DNA of 64,000 nt from Chelatococcus caeni (GCF_014196925.1 NZ_JACIEN010000007.1:124001-188000); one strand, 5' to 3'. Positions 7,518 through 16,705 are shown, counted from the stretch's first letter. Made by a program: numbers and translations. Notes: generated by a model not told the origin, from the sequence alone.

Positions 7518-8788
7518 CGATCGTCTCCCCGGCGCAGGTGCGCGACGCGGCCGCGCCTGCCTCCGCGATTCCCATCACGAGCGGCGCGCCTTCGGAGCGC
7601 CGGCTGACGGGAAAGATCCTCTTCCTCCTCGCCGGGCTGGCCGCGCTCGGCGCACTTGCCACCAACATCATCCTGCCCGCCTTTCCACGGATTGGCGCCA
7701 GCCTTGGCGTTTCTTCCCAGGAACTCGGCCTGACGTTGAGCAGCTTCTTCGTCGCCTTCGCGTTCGGGCAGCTTCTGGTCGGACCGCTCTCCGACCGTTT
7801 CGGCCGCAGATGGCTGGTGCTTGGCGGCCTTGCCGTCTTCACCGCGGGCAGTGTCGTTTGCGCCTTCGCCGACAGCCTGCCCTTGCTGGTCCTCGGCCGC
7901 GTCATCCAGGCGCTCGGGGCCTGCGCCGCCTCCGTCCTGTCGCGCGCCATCGCACGCGACCTCTTCGACGGCGAGGCGCTGGCGCGGGCTCTGGCGCTGA
8001 CCATGATCGCGATGGCGGCCGCGCCGGGCTTCTCGCCGCTCATCGGCAGCGCGCTCGACGGCCTGCTCGGCTGGCGGTTCACCTTCCTCGTCGTTGCGGC
8101 GTTCGGCATGGTGTTGGCGCTCCACTATGCGACGAGTGCCGGCGAGACCCATCCGGCCGACCGCAGGACATCCCTGGCGGCTTCGGCGGTGGCATCCGCC
8201 TATGGCCGCCTGGCGGCCGATCCGCGCTTTGTCCTTCCCGCCCTCTCGGTGAGCCTTGTCATCGGGGGGCTTTACACCTTCTTCGCAGCGGCGCCCGCCA
8301 TCCTGATGAGCGAGCTCGGCCTCACGGCCTTTCAGCTCGGATTGAACTTCGCGACCACGGTGCTGATCGTCTTCGCGGCAGGTTTTCTCGCGCCACGCCT
8401 CGCCCATCGCTGGGGCCAGCGCACCATCGGCATGGTCGGCCTCTTCATCGCGCTGGCCGGCAGCCTCCTTCTGCTCACATTCGCCGCCGCGCCGGCCTTC
8501 ATCCCCTTCACCGCGGCCATCGCGCTCTATCTGCTCGGCATGGGATTGATCAATCCGCTCGGCACCGCCATCGCGCTCCATCCTTTCGGAAGGCAGGCCG
8601 GGCTCGCGTCCGCGCTGCTCGGCTTCCTGCAGATGGGCTGCGCCGCCGTCGGCGCGGCGGTCGCCAGCATTCTGCCTCTTCAGCCGACTGTGTCCCTCGC
8701 CGTCATCCTCACGACGGGTTCGGCGCTCGCCATTCTTGCCTTTCTCCCCGTCGCCATGCGTCAGCCGAAAGCGGAGGTGCAGGCATGA
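7514..8788 (+). CDS. MFS drug exporter, Bcr/CflA type
   Basis: 424 residues with twelve predicted membrane segments. The N-terminal half carries motif A between TM2 and TM3 (GPLSDRFGRRWLVLGG, about 92-107) and a motif-C-like stretch in TM5 (MAAAPGFSPLIGSAL), both typical of drug/proton antiporters of the DHA1 Bcr/CflA group. About 30 residues precede TM1. The start codon overlaps the TetR stop (ATGA). It is co-transcribed with the TetR gene and perhaps with the fabF and SDR genes behind it. The exported compound is unknown. Confidence 0.92.
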   Translation: MTIVSPAQVRDAAAPASAIPITSGAPSERRLTGKILFLLAGLAALGALATNIILPAFPRIGASLGVSSQELGLTLSSFFVAFAFGQLLVGPLSDRFGRRWLVLGGLAVFTAGSVVCAFADSLPLLVLGRVIQALGACAASVLSRAIARDLFDGEALARALALTMIAMAAAPGFSPLIGSALDGLLGWRFTFLVVAAFGMVLALHYATSAGETHPADRRTSLAASAVASAYGRLAADPRFVLPALSVSLVIGGLYTFFAAAPAILMSELGLTAFQLGLNFATTVLIVFAAGFLAPRLAHRWGQRTIGMVGLFIALAGSLLLLTFAAAPAFIPFTAAIALYLLGMGLINPLGTAIALHPFGRQAGLASALLGFLQMGCAAVGAAVASILPLQPTVSLAVILTTGSALAILAFLPVAMRQPKAEVQA

Positions 8789-8829
8789 GACGCATCAACG
8801 TGACGCCGCCCATACACCCGGATCGATAG
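8785..8829 (+). other. 14-codon ORF mimicking the start of the downstream fabF
   Basis: An ATG overlapping the MFS stop (ATGA at 8785-8788) opens MRRINVTPPIHPDR and a TAG stop, 8 bases before the fabF start. The following gene begins MRRIVVTGIG, so the tiny peptide repeats its first seven residues with one change. It looks like the scar of a lost upstream ketosynthase gene or a coupling leader. Confidence 0.4.
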
Positions 8830-8837
8830 GACAATAG

Positions 8838-10136
8838 ATGCGACGGATTGTTGTCACAGGCATCGGTGCGGTCACGCCGCTTGCCGCCGATGTCGAAACC
8901 TCCTGGACGCGCCTCCTGGCCGGGCGCTCCGGCATCCGCAGGCTTCCGGACGAGGTGGTGGGAGACCTGCCGGCGAAGGTCGGCGGCGTCGTGCCCACCC
9001 TGGAGGAAGACCCTGACGCCGGCTTCGATCCGGATGCCGTCATGGCGCCGAAGGACCAGCGCAAGGTCGACCGGTTCATCCTCTTCGGGCTCGCCGCTGC
9101 CCAGGAGGCACTCACCCAGGCAGGGTGGGCGCCAACCTCGGAGGCGGAGCGCCTGCGCACGGCGACGATCATCGCTTCGGGCATCGGCGGCTTTCCCGCC
9201 ATCACCGAGGCGGTGCGCACGGTCGACCAGCGCGGTGTTCGCCGCCTGTCGCCCTTCACGATCCCCTCCTTCCTCGTGAATCTCGCGGCCGGTCATATCT
9301 CGATCCGCCACGGCCTCAAGGGGCCGCTCGGGGCGCCGGTGACGGCCTGCGCCGCCGGCATCCAGGCGATCGGCGACGCCGCCCGGCTCATCCGTGCCAA
9401 CGAAGCCGATATCGCCGTCTGCGGTGGCACCGAAGCCTGCATGAACACCGTCAGCCTCGGCGGCTTCGCCGCGGCGCGTTCCCTGTCCACCAGCTTCAAT
9501 GACGAGCCGGCAGAGGCTTCACGCCCCTTCGACATGGCACGGGACGGCTTCGTCATGGGGGAAGGCGCCGGCATCCTCGTCATCGAGGAACTGGGCCACG
9601 CGCTGGGGCGCGGCGCGAGGCCGCTCGCCGAGCTCGTCGGCTACGGCACGACGGCGGATGCGCACCACGTCACCTCCGGCCCGGAGGACGGCGACGGTGC
9701 GCGCCGGGCCATGGAGATCGCGATTGCCCAGGCCGGGATCTCGCCGCGCGCGATACGCCACCTCAATGCGCATGCGACCTCGACGCAGGTCGGCGATCTC
9801 GGGGAAATCGCGGCGATCAAGCGGGTTTTCGGCATGGATTCCGCCATCGCCGTCAGCGCCACCAAGTCGGCGACCGGACATCTGCTCGGCGCCGCCGGCG
9901 GGCTCGGCGCCATCTTCGCGGTCCTGGCGCTCAGGGATCAGATGACGCCGCCGACGCTCAATCTGGAGGCGCCCGATCCGGCCGGCGACGGGATCGACTT
10001 CGTCGCGAACGCGGCCCGGCCCTTGGCGATGGACTACGCGATCGCCAACGGCTTCGGCTTCGGCGGCGTCAACGCCAGCGCACTGTTCCGGCGCTGGACG
10101 GAAGGCGGCGCGAGCGCCCGAAGCGCGCAACACTGA
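8838..10136 (+). CDS. fabF: Beta-ketoacyl-ACP synthase II (FabF-like)
   Basis: 432 residues, full length for KAS II. The catalytic triad is visible: the nucleophile C171 in GAPVTACAAGI, the first His in LNAHATSTQVGD (about 313) and the second in KSATGHLLGAAGG (about 350). The C-terminal glycine loop GFGFGGVNA is intact. It condenses acyl-ACP with malonyl-ACP. There is no acpP, fabD or fabG cluster beside it; instead it sits behind a TetR/MFS pair and before an SDR. It is therefore probably a second, specialised copy that modifies a lipid or polyketide-like compound, not the housekeeping gene. That role is inference. Ribosome-binding signal is weak (AGGACAAT). Confidence 0.9.
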   Translation: MRRIVVTGIGAVTPLAADVETSWTRLLAGRSGIRRLPDEVVGDLPAKVGGVVPTLEEDPDAGFDPDAVMAPKDQRKVDRFILFGLAAAQEALTQAGWAPTSEAERLRTATIIASGIGGFPAITEAVRTVDQRGVRRLSPFTIPSFLVNLAAGHISIRHGLKGPLGAPVTACAAGIQAIGDAARLIRANEADIAVCGGTEACMNTVSLGGFAAARSLSTSFNDEPAEASRPFDMARDGFVMGEGAGILVIEELGHALGRGARPLAELVGYGTTADAHHVTSGPEDGDGARRAMEIAIAQAGISPRAIRHLNAHATSTQVGDLGEIAAIKRVFGMDSAIAVSATKSATGHLLGAAGGLGAIFAVLALRDQMTPPTLNLEAPDPAGDGIDFVANAARPLAMDYAIANGFGFGGVNASALFRRWTEGGASARSAQH

Positions 10137-10231
10137 AACCTCGTTCCGCTTTCGGACCCATCAAAAGCCGGCAACGGGCAGGCCAGGGACGAGCGGCAAG
10201 CGATCCATCACATTCGCCAACTAGGAAAGAC

Positions 10232-11056
10232 GTGACTTCCATGGACAAGACCAATCCCGGCGTCGCCCTGGTGACGGGCGCGTCCTCCGGCATCGGACTC
10301 GCCACGGCCAAGGCCCTGCGGAATGCCGGCTATCGCGTGTTCGGAACCAGCCGTCGCGCGGCTACCGAACGCTCCGACGGCATCACCATGCTGACCTGCG
10401 ACGTGACGGACGACGCGTCCGTTACGACGCTGGTCGATGAGGTGCTGGCCAGGGCCGGACGCATCGACCTCGTCGTCAACAATGCCGGCATCGGCCTCGT
10501 CGGCGGCGCGGAGGAATCCTCGCTTGCCCAGGCTCAGGCACTGTTCGACGTGAACGTCTTCGGCGTCCTGCGCGTGACCCGCGCGGTGCTGCCGGCCATG
10601 CGGCGCCAGCAAAAGGGCCGGATCGTCAATGTGAGCTCGGTGCTCGGCTTCATTCCAGCGCCCTATTCCGCGCTCTATGCAGCGACCAAGCATGCCGTCG
10701 AAGGCTATTCCGAATCGCTCGACCACGAACTGCGCCCGTTCGGCATCCGCGTCGTGCTGGTCGAGCCGGCCTATACCCGTACGTCGTTCGACGACAATCT
10801 CGTCCGGCCGGATCAGTTGCTCGATGTCTACTCTTCCGCGCGCGCCGGCATGGATGTGATCATGCGGAAAGCGATCGCAGCAGGCGATGCACCCGAAATC
10901 GTCGCCGGAACAGTCCTGGAAGCCGCGACCGCTGCCGTTCCGAGGCGGCGCTACGCGGCGGGAAAAATGGCGCGCCAGGTCAGCTTCCTGCGCCGCTTCG
11001 TCCCCGAGGCCGCATTCGACAAAAGCCTGCGGAAGCAGAACGGGCTGCCGGCCTGA
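10232..11056 (+). CDS. Short-chain dehydrogenase/reductase
   Basis: 274 residues from GTG 10232, which AGGAAAGA (10223-10230) precedes very closely; ATG 10241 three codons later is an equally good start. The classical SDR features are all present: the cofactor loop TGASSGIG near the N-terminus, NNAG (about residue 86), the catalytic Ser in VSSVLG and YAATK with the catalytic Tyr and Lys. The basic residues after the second strand (GTSRRA) favour NADP(H). Located 95 bp behind fabF on the same strand, it may act on the product of that ketosynthase; the substrate is not shown by the sequence. Confidence 0.9.
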   Translation: MTSMDKTNPGVALVTGASSGIGLATAKALRNAGYRVFGTSRRAATERSDGITMLTCDVTDDASVTTLVDEVLARAGRIDLVVNNAGIGLVGGAEESSLAQAQALFDVNVFGVLRVTRAVLPAMRRQQKGRIVNVSSVLGFIPAPYSALYAATKHAVEGYSESLDHELRPFGIRVVLVEPAYTRTSFDDNLVRPDQLLDVYSSARAGMDVIMRKAIAAGDAPEIVAGTVLEAATAAVPRRRYAAGKMARQVSFLRRFVPEAAFDKSLRKQNGLPA

Positions 11057-11211
11057 CAACGCCCTGCTTCGCCGGGCGCGGGCGAGCGTTGCGAGCCACC
11101 TCCTATGCGATGATCGGCGGTCTTTGGCGCGCGGCTGTCGACGAAGACGAGCGCGACTTTCTGGGTGAGGTCGTGCCGTAACAAGGCAGTTGCGCACCCT
11201 TCGGGATGCGC

Positions 11212-11230
11212 AGGGCGAAGGCCGCCCTTT
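11212..11230 (+). terminator. Weak terminator candidate behind the SDR
   Basis: AGGGCG (11212-11217) pairs with CGCCCT (11223-11228) around a 5-nt loop and is followed by TT. It is about 155 bp after the SDR stop, between converging genes. Confidence 0.3.
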
Positions 11231-11245
11231 GGAAAGGAGCAGCGT

Positions 11246-11581
11246 TCATCCAATGGCATCCCACCTGGTCGGCCGGTAGGCTCGGTCGAACTCCTCCCTT
11301 AAGCGCTCGATTTCCTCCTGATAGAGAGGGTTCGGATTCCGACGCACCCAAGCCCGCAGAAGGCGCAGGTGTTCCTTTTCCGCTTTGTCGGCGGACGCTG
11401 GGTTCGGGAACTTCCTCTCAGCCTCAATCTGGAACTCGAAGCTCGCAGCATCGCGCTTCTCGCGCCACTCATGGTAGGCCGGGTGAGTGTCGAACAAAAA
11501 ACGCCTGAAGGCATTCTCCCGGGCCTCGGACTGGGCCCGGGTCGTCACAGGTTTGGGCCGGGTACGCAGGTCGTTCAGCAT
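11246..11581 (-). CDS. Conserved-looking hypothetical protein, highly charged helical
   Basis: 111 residues, not recognised. The sequence is rich in Arg, Glu, Ala and Lys with repeated helical patterns (ARENAFRRFLFDTHPAYHEWREKR, shortened: FRRFLFDTHPAYHEW) and no membrane segment or signal peptide. Heptad-like runs such as EKEHLRLLRAWVRR suggest a small helical bundle. It is a free-standing minus-strand gene with no partner in an operon. A real product is likely, because the amino-acid use is natural and the other frames are poor. Confidence 0.5.
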   Translation of the reverse strand: MLNDLRTRPKPVTTRAQSEARENAFRRFLFDTHPAYHEWREKRDAASFEFQIEAERKFPNPASADKAEKEHLRLLRAWVRRNPNPLYQEEIERLREEFDRAYRPTRWDAIG

Positions 11582-11653
11582 GGCTTTCTCCAGCTCAGCC
11601 CATGGATGAACAACTCCGAAATGGACGTCGTGGTTTCCGCTCCGCCGACGACC

Positions 11654-11884
11654 TCAGGCAAATTTGATGAGCAGCGCGACCATCAGGACGAAGAGGGTCA
11701 TGATGGCGACGGTCATCGGAACGAGCGCGCTGCGGTCACGTCGATCGGAGCGGTTCGGGCTACCATGAGGCCCGCTCCGGCCCGAACCAGTCGACGCCGG
11801 CCTGTAGCGTCGCGGTCCCGCGTCAGTCCGAATTGAAGATCGCCCCCGGCCTGGCATCACCGGGAGGTCCGGGCGGGACGACAT
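11654..11884 (-). CDS. Possible small membrane peptide
   Basis: The C-terminal 22 residues (ALVPMTVAIMTLFVLMVALLIKFA, one part) form a clear membrane helix ending at 11654. The upstream part, up to 11884, is Arg/Ser/Pro-rich and overlaps the end of the lipase-like gene by about 60 bases in another frame, so the real start is uncertain; it may be the internal ATG that begins MTVAIMTL. This may be a short one-helix protein co-transcribed with the lipase-like gene, or chance. Confidence 0.25.
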   Translation of the reverse strand: MSSRPDLPVMPGRGRSSIRTDAGPRRYRPASTGSGRSGPHGSPNRSDRRDRSALVPMTVAIMTLFVLMVALLIKFA

Positions 11885-13115
11885 CGTGGCACTGAGACTT
11901 CGCCTCCCCGCCTTCGATCACGGTGCGCGCGAAGGCAAGCGCGTCCGCAAACGATCCATGCAGGACACCATCGTGCGTCAAACCTTCGTAGCGATGCCAG
12001 GCGACGATATTCCGGGACGCGCATAGGGCCAAGACCGCGGCATACTGCCGATGCGGAGGGAGCGTGGTGTCGGCCAATCCCGTCCCGATGAACAGCGGGA
12101 CGCTCAACGATCCCATCGGCATATCGGTGACAGGAATACGCAGATCGTCCAATTCCTCCTGCGAGATGGAGAGGGTCTCGGCCAGGGACCGAACCTTCAG
12201 TTCGCGAGCGAGTTCCCCCATCTGCCTGCTGCAACCGCGCCGCGCCATATCGAGGAGTTGTTTTCCCGCAGGACTTACGATGTCGTCGATCCGCGGCCCG
12301 TCGTCATGAAGACCACCGGCCACGAGGCTCAGGAACATGTTGCTGGAGTTGCGGACCGGAAGCGACACAGGGCCTTCCGGAAAAGTGGTGTTGAGCGCGG
12401 TTGCGACGGCCCCCAGGATGTTGAGTTCGGGCGCATAGTCACGCCAGATCGTCGCAGCACCCAGGGCAGCACCGGATCCTTGCGAGTGCCCAGCGACCAG
12501 CACCTCATTCGCGATCAGGCCTGGCTTCGCCCCAAGCGCTGCACGGACCGCGTCCAGCAGGGAACGGGCTTCTGCCCCCCAATGCAGATAGGGATGAGGG
12601 CCGGGCCCTCCGAGACCTTGATAATCGGTCGCGACGACTGCAAAGCCCGCCTCGAGCCAGCGATTGATGTACGAAGCATCCCGCGGCTTGAAGCCCGTCC
12701 ACGACGGGGCGCATATGTCGGCTATGCCCAGCGTGCCATGCCCCCAGGCGACGAGCGGCCAGCCTCCCTTCGGAGCAGCACCGTCGGGAAGATAGAGCAT
12801 GCCGCTGACCGGGATGCGTCCGGAATGCCAGCGCGCATCGCTCGAAGCATAGAGGATACGGAACGCCTCCTTGGCTGAAGTCATCTCCGGCTGGCTCGCC
12901 ACCGCTTCCTCACGCAGCATCGCGCCGGGCTTGGCGGGGAATGCCGCAGCCCATCGATAGAACGGCGACAGGTCCATATCGCCCGCTGTCGGGCCGGTTG
13001 GAAGCGTCCCGCCCGTTGCGAGGTTCCCGCCAACATCTTGTGCCGGCGATATCGCGGGCATGAGAAGAGCACAGACACAAACACGAACAAGTATATTGAC
13101 AGCTTTTGCGCTCAT
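11823..13115 (-). CDS. Secreted alpha/beta hydrolase, LIP-type secretory lipase family
   Basis: 430 residues from ATG 13115, preceded on the minus strand by GGGGAA; an ATG one codon earlier and a longer form from 13166 are possible. A signal peptide opens the protein (VNILVRVCVCALLMPAISPAQ). Family traits are the strand-turn motif VAWGHGTLG and the nucleophile elbow GHSQGSG with a Ser in the centre, embedded in a fold like that of secretory lipases (PF03583). An Asp (TGLADTTLPPHRQY) and a His (EGLTHDGV) complete the likely triad. It probably hydrolyses esters in the periplasm or outside the cell. No operon partner is clear. Confidence 0.82.
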   Translation of the reverse strand: MSAKAVNILVRVCVCALLMPAISPAQDVGGNLATGGTLPTGPTAGDMDLSPFYRWAAAFPAKPGAMLREEAVASQPEMTSAKEAFRILYASSDARWHSGRIPVSGMLYLPDGAAPKGGWPLVAWGHGTLGIADICAPSWTGFKPRDASYINRWLEAGFAVVATDYQGLGGPGPHPYLHWGAEARSLLDAVRAALGAKPGLIANEVLVAGHSQGSGAALGAATIWRDYAPELNILGAVATALNTTFPEGPVSLPVRNSSNMFLSLVAGGLHDDGPRIDDIVSPAGKQLLDMARRGCSRQMGELARELKVRSLAETLSISQEELDDLRIPVTDMPMGSLSVPLFIGTGLADTTLPPHRQYAAVLALCASRNIVAWHRYEGLTHDGVLHGSFADALAFARTVIEGGEAKSQCHDVVPPGPPGDARPGAIFNSD

Positions 13116-13445
13116 CATTTCCCCGATCCGGACAGCTAACTCAGGCACGGAACGGAAAGGAATCAACGCAACTCAGGATCTTCACGTCGCGCCAAACCCG
13201 ACCACCGTCATGGCGCATCGTGTCACTTTGCCGCCCTGCGAGGGCATGTCCTTTTATTAAATTGTATTGCGGCCGATCCCATTCGCCAGCTGTCGCTGCC
13301 GGCTGGCAAGCCATCGGGCGCAGAACCTCAACCGCCTCATCCTGGAGGCACGGGGCGTTCTGCAACGCTGCAACAAATCTTAATATACCGAAACACGCGC
13401 ACTCTGGTCGATGCGTGCATCATATGGGACAGGGCAAGAGGCTTC
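13116..13445. other. Divergent intergenic region between lipase-like gene and response regulator
   Basis: About 330 bp without a convincing gene. It includes AT-rich patches (near 13250-13265 and 13376-13390) against a GC-rich background, which fit promoters for the two divergent genes. No palindrome stands out. Confidence 0.5.
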
Positions 13446-14168
13446 ATGCACCCGGCTATGGACAACGCGCAGATCCTGATCGTTGAAGATGATCCTGAAA
13501 TCGCAAACCTGCTCGCCCTGACCATGCAGGACAACGGCATGATCCCGACCGTTGCCGAAGATGGCCGGGTGATGCAATCGCTCCTGCGCAACGGTTCATT
13601 TGATCTCATCATCCTTGATGTCATGCTGCCGGGAGAGGATGGGCTGAACATCTGCAGGAAAATTCGCGCCGAGAAGACCACCCCGATCATCCTGTTGACG
13701 GCGCTTGGCGAGGAGGTCGACAGGATTGTGGGACTTGAGGTCGGCGCTGACGATTACGTCACGAAGCCGTTCAGCCCCAGGGAGGTCGTCGCGCGTGTGC
13801 GCAGCCTGTTGCGGCGTGCGTCCTATGGGCTGGTCAAGAATACCAGCCAACGAAGGCTGCGGTTTGACGGCTGGCAACTCGATCCCATGCGCCGCCAGCT
13901 TCACGACCCCAGCAATGCCCGCGTCGCGTTGACGACCACGGAATTCGACCTCCTGCTGGCCTTTTGCCGGAACCCGGGCCGCGTCATCACGCGCGAGGAA
14001 CTTCTCTCGCTGACGCATTCGGGCCTCGCCGGACCGATCGAACGCAGTATCGACGTCCATATCAGCCGTCTTCGACAGAAGATCGAGATCAACGCCAGAG
14101 CGCCAGCGCTGCTGCAGACGGTCAGGCTTGGTGGCTATATGTTCACGGCGGCGGTCGAAGAAGCGTGA
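13446..14168 (+). CDS. OmpR-family response regulator
   Basis: 240 residues (ATG 13446; ATG 13458 is an alternative). The receiver domain holds the acidic pair near residues 14-16 (VEDD), phosphoacceptor D58 in LIILDVMLPG and K107 in YVTKPF. The C-terminal winged-helix effector domain (about 140-235) contains the family signature RSIDVHISRLRQKIE and ends with VRLGGYMF. It is convergent with a histidine kinase whose stop lies 42 bp away. The kinase and the MipA-like outer-membrane gene are the obvious partner and target. Confidence 0.93.
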   Translation: MHPAMDNAQILIVEDDPEIANLLALTMQDNGMIPTVAEDGRVMQSLLRNGSFDLIILDVMLPGEDGLNICRKIRAEKTTPIILLTALGEEVDRIVGLEVGADDYVTKPFSPREVVARVRSLLRRASYGLVKNTSQRRLRFDGWQLDPMRRQLHDPSNARVALTTTEFDLLLAFCRNPGRVITREELLSLTHSGLAGPIERSIDVHISRLRQKIEINARAPALLQTVRLGGYMFTAAVEEA

Positions 14169-14210
14169 GCGGCGACTGGCGGCTCGCGGACCTGGTGCAC
14201 GGTCCACGCC

Positions 14211-15536
14211 CTAACGCGTGGGCAGCATCAGTCTGACGACAAGACCGTTGGGCTGGCGGTCGCGAAGCTCCAGTTCGCCCCCATGGGCCTGCACGATCTC
14301 GGCGACGATCGAAAGCCCCAGCCCGAAGCCGCTGTTCGCATCATTGCGGGCGGCATCGCCCTTGAAGAACGGTTCCAGCACACGCCTCCGGTCCGCTTCG
14401 GGGATACCCGGGCCATCATCGACGACATCGATGATGACCTTTCCGGCATGCGTTCCCAGTTCGACCTTGACCGTATTCGCGAACTTGGTCGCATTGTCGC
14501 AGAGGTTCGTAACGGCACGCGTGATTGCGAGCGGCTTGCAGTCCACGACCAGCCTTTTCGCCCCCCGATAGGTGACATCGAAGCCGACGTCGGCAAATTC
14601 ACTACAGATCGTCTGCAGGGTGCTGGCGATGTCCGTCCGCTCGACATCCTCTTTCCGATAAGTGTCGCGCAGATAATCGAGGCTTTCCCCCAGCAGCCGG
14701 TCGATATGGCTGATATCGGAGAGCATTGCGTCCCGAGCGGCGTCCGCCGGCAAGCGTTCAGCCTTGAGGCGTAATCGCGTCAGCGGCGTCCGCAAGTCGT
14801 GGCTGATGCCACGCAACATGCGGGTTCGGGATTCGACCATGATGGCGATCCGCTTGCGCATGCTGTTCAGAGCCTTGGCCAACGCCACGATCTCGATGCT
14901 GCCGCGCTCTTCGAACACCTCTCCGTCCTGCGAGATATCGGCATTCATGGCTGCCAGGGATATCCGCCGGAGCGGCAGCATAATCGCCCAGACGGCAAAG
15001 GCGGAGAAAAGGAAGATCAGGGTGACCAGCGCGACCAGGTAATATGATCCGCGTCCGATGAAGTCGCTCGTCAGAAACGGGTCGGACGAAATGGGCGCAA
15101 CCAGCATCGTTGCATCGTCCACCTGCATCGCCACGACGCGATTTCCGTTCAGAAAGGTTCTCCAGCCCCCCAGCGGGGAGATCGAACTATGGGGAGGAAA
15201 CAGCCATTCGATGGCCCGATCCCGGATGGCCTCCCGAGGCGACGACGTCGTGAATTCCTGGCTGAGAGACAAAGGCTGCAGCGTCGTTTCCCAACCCGCC
15301 CGCCGGGCGGCGCCAAGGATGACGTCTCTTTCGTCTGGTGCCGCGACCGCCAAAAGCCCGCTTATGGCCTGGATATGTTCAGCGACCTGTTCAATATCCA
15401 GCTCCCTGTCGTCATTCCGAACCCAGCGCTCGAGCATGGGCCCCGCCAGGGCGACGATGATCAGCAGAGCGAGTATGGCGAGAGCCGTGATCTGCCCATG
15501 GATGGTCCTCAGGCCGGGAGGCACACGCAATCTCAC
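14211..15536 (-). CDS. Membrane sensor histidine kinase
   Basis: About 441 residues from GTG 15536; the open frame reaches 15896 but the extra N-terminus is not protein-like and covers a promoter-like stretch. TM1 (ITALAILALLIIVALAG) and TM2 (YYLVALVTLIFLFSAFAVWAI) bracket a sensor domain of about 135 residues in the periplasm. A HAMP linker follows (PLRRISLAAMNADIS), then the H-box RGISHDLRTPLTRLRL with the phosphoacceptor His, the N-box AVTNLCDNATKFA and G-boxes DDGPGIP and SGFGLGLSIV. All catalytic parts are present. It faces the response regulator tail to tail, so the two are not in one operon, and it is divergent from the MipA-like gene. Confidence 0.88.
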   Translation of the reverse strand: MRLRVPPGLRTIHGQITALAILALLIIVALAGPMLERWVRNDDRELDIEQVAEHIQAISGLLAVAAPDERDVILGAARRAGWETTLQPLSLSQEFTTSSPREAIRDRAIEWLFPPHSSISPLGGWRTFLNGNRVVAMQVDDATMLVAPISSDPFLTSDFIGRGSYYLVALVTLIFLFSAFAVWAIMLPLRRISLAAMNADISQDGEVFEERGSIEIVALAKALNSMRKRIAIMVESRTRMLRGISHDLRTPLTRLRLKAERLPADAARDAMLSDISHIDRLLGESLDYLRDTYRKEDVERTDIASTLQTICSEFADVGFDVTYRGAKRLVVDCKPLAITRAVTNLCDNATKFANTVKVELGTHAGKVIIDVVDDGPGIPEADRRRVLEPFFKGDAARNDANSGFGLGLSIVAEIVQAHGGELELRDRQPNGLVVRLMLPTR

Positions 15537-15850
15537 GACCCCTTCGTCGGCTGCCCGCTTCTTCGGAAAAGCTCGGGCTTTATAGCACGACGGGTTCGCG
15601 CCCGAGCGAGGATGGTTGTTAAGTTTTATTTCGAGGCCGGCCGCTGACCTCATGAATGCGTGGGCCGCCTGACTGAAGCACGCGGAACGGCAGAGCACGC
15701 CTTGCGACCCGCTGGGCTCGGCCTCCGATTTCTCCTTCGCAACAAAGCGAAACATAAAGACACGCTTGGAGCGGGTGCCCCGTGAAAAGTGATGTCGCGT
15801 GTCGCCGCCGGTGGAACCCGTGCGGCACGGCATCTCGCTTTGGAGCACCC
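15537..15850. promoter_or_regulatory. Divergent promoter region of kinase and MipA-like gene
   Basis: 314 bp without a supported gene. On the minus strand TTAACA and, about 35 bases on, TATAAA (near 15581) make a plausible promoter for the kinase, which starts about 45 bases downstream. The other side leads to the MipA-like gene, the probable target of the two-component system. Confidence 0.35.
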
Positions 15851-16705
15851 ATGTCCTTGATCGTTCGGAACAATTGGCGCCTGTCGTCTCGTGCATTCGG
15901 CCTTGCGGCAGGGGTCATGGGGATGGCGGCCGGCGCAACGGCCGCCGATCTTCCGGGACGGGCACCGGAACCGGTCTTCGACCAGGAACGGTTCAACCAA
16001 CGCCCCGTCCAGAAGCAGACCAGCCGGAAATGGAGCCTGATCATCGGGGGCGGCGGCGAGTATGAACCTGAATATGAAGGCAGCGGTGATTTCGAGATCG
16101 GCCCCGTTCCTCTCGTCCTTCTGACCTATGGCGAATGGCTCCAGATTGATCCCAAGGGAGTCACCGTCACACCCGTCAGGCACAGCGGCTTCTCGCTGTC
16201 CGGAAAGGTCGGCTACGAGTCGGGCAGAGATGCCGATGATTATGCCCGGCTCCGAGGCCTGGGCGACATCGACTTTGCCGCCACGGTCGGGCTCAAGGCG
16301 GCCTACAAGTGGGGGCCGCTCGAGTTCTATGCCACAGTCGATCAGACGATCGACGGCAGCGAAAGCCTTATCGGCACATTGGGGATCGGCTATTCGGCCC
16401 CTGTGACCGAAAAGCTCATCCTTGGCGCCAAAGCCGAGGCGATCGTGGCAAATGACAAGCACATGGAGGCCTATTTCGGCGTCAATGCCATGCAGGCGGC
16501 AGCTTCCGGCCTGCCCGAGTACAAGGCCAAGGCCGGCCTCAAGCGCATCAATGTCTCGGCATCCGCGACCTATCTCCTGGACGAACATTGGCTCGTGCGC
16601 GGCCAGACAGGGCTTGGGATTTTGGCCGGCGACGCCGCCGACAGCCCGATCGTGGAAAAGAAGCTGCAGCCTTCCGTTTCGGCCGTCATCGGCTACAGGT
16701 TCTGA
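15851..16705 (+). CDS. MipA/OmpV family outer-membrane protein
   Basis: 284 residues from ATG 15851 (upstream GTG at 15782 is less likely because the signal peptide begins at 15851). The signal peptide FGLAAGVMGMAAGATAA is followed by alternating beta-strand pattern: a WSLIIGGGGEYEPEYEGS start typical of MipA/OmpV, many Gly-aromatic turns and a C-terminal strand ending in VIGYRF with the terminal Phe needed for BAM insertion. Family members are outer-membrane beta-barrels, in some bacteria linked to murein enzymes. It sits next to a complete two-component system, a pairing common in this family; the system probably controls it. Confidence 0.88.
   Translation: MSLIVRNNWRLSSRAFGLAAGVMGMAAGATAADLPGRAPEPVFDQERFNQRPVQKQTSRKWSLIIGGGGEYEPEYEGSGDFEIGPVPLVLLTYGEWLQIDPKGVTVTPVRHSGFSLSGKVGYESGRDADDYARLRGLGDIDFAATVGLKAAYKWGPLEFYATVDQTIDGSESLIGTLGIGYSAPVTEKLILGAKAEAIVANDKHMEAYFGVNAMQAAASGLPEYKAKAGLKRINVSASATYLLDEHWLVRGQTGLGILAGDAADSPIVEKKLQPSVSAVIGYRF

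Noticed and set aside
11178-11192. GTAACAAGG-like string that resembles the 3' end of 16S rRNA
   Set aside because: The match is too short and the flanks do not fit rRNA; no rRNA gene is here.
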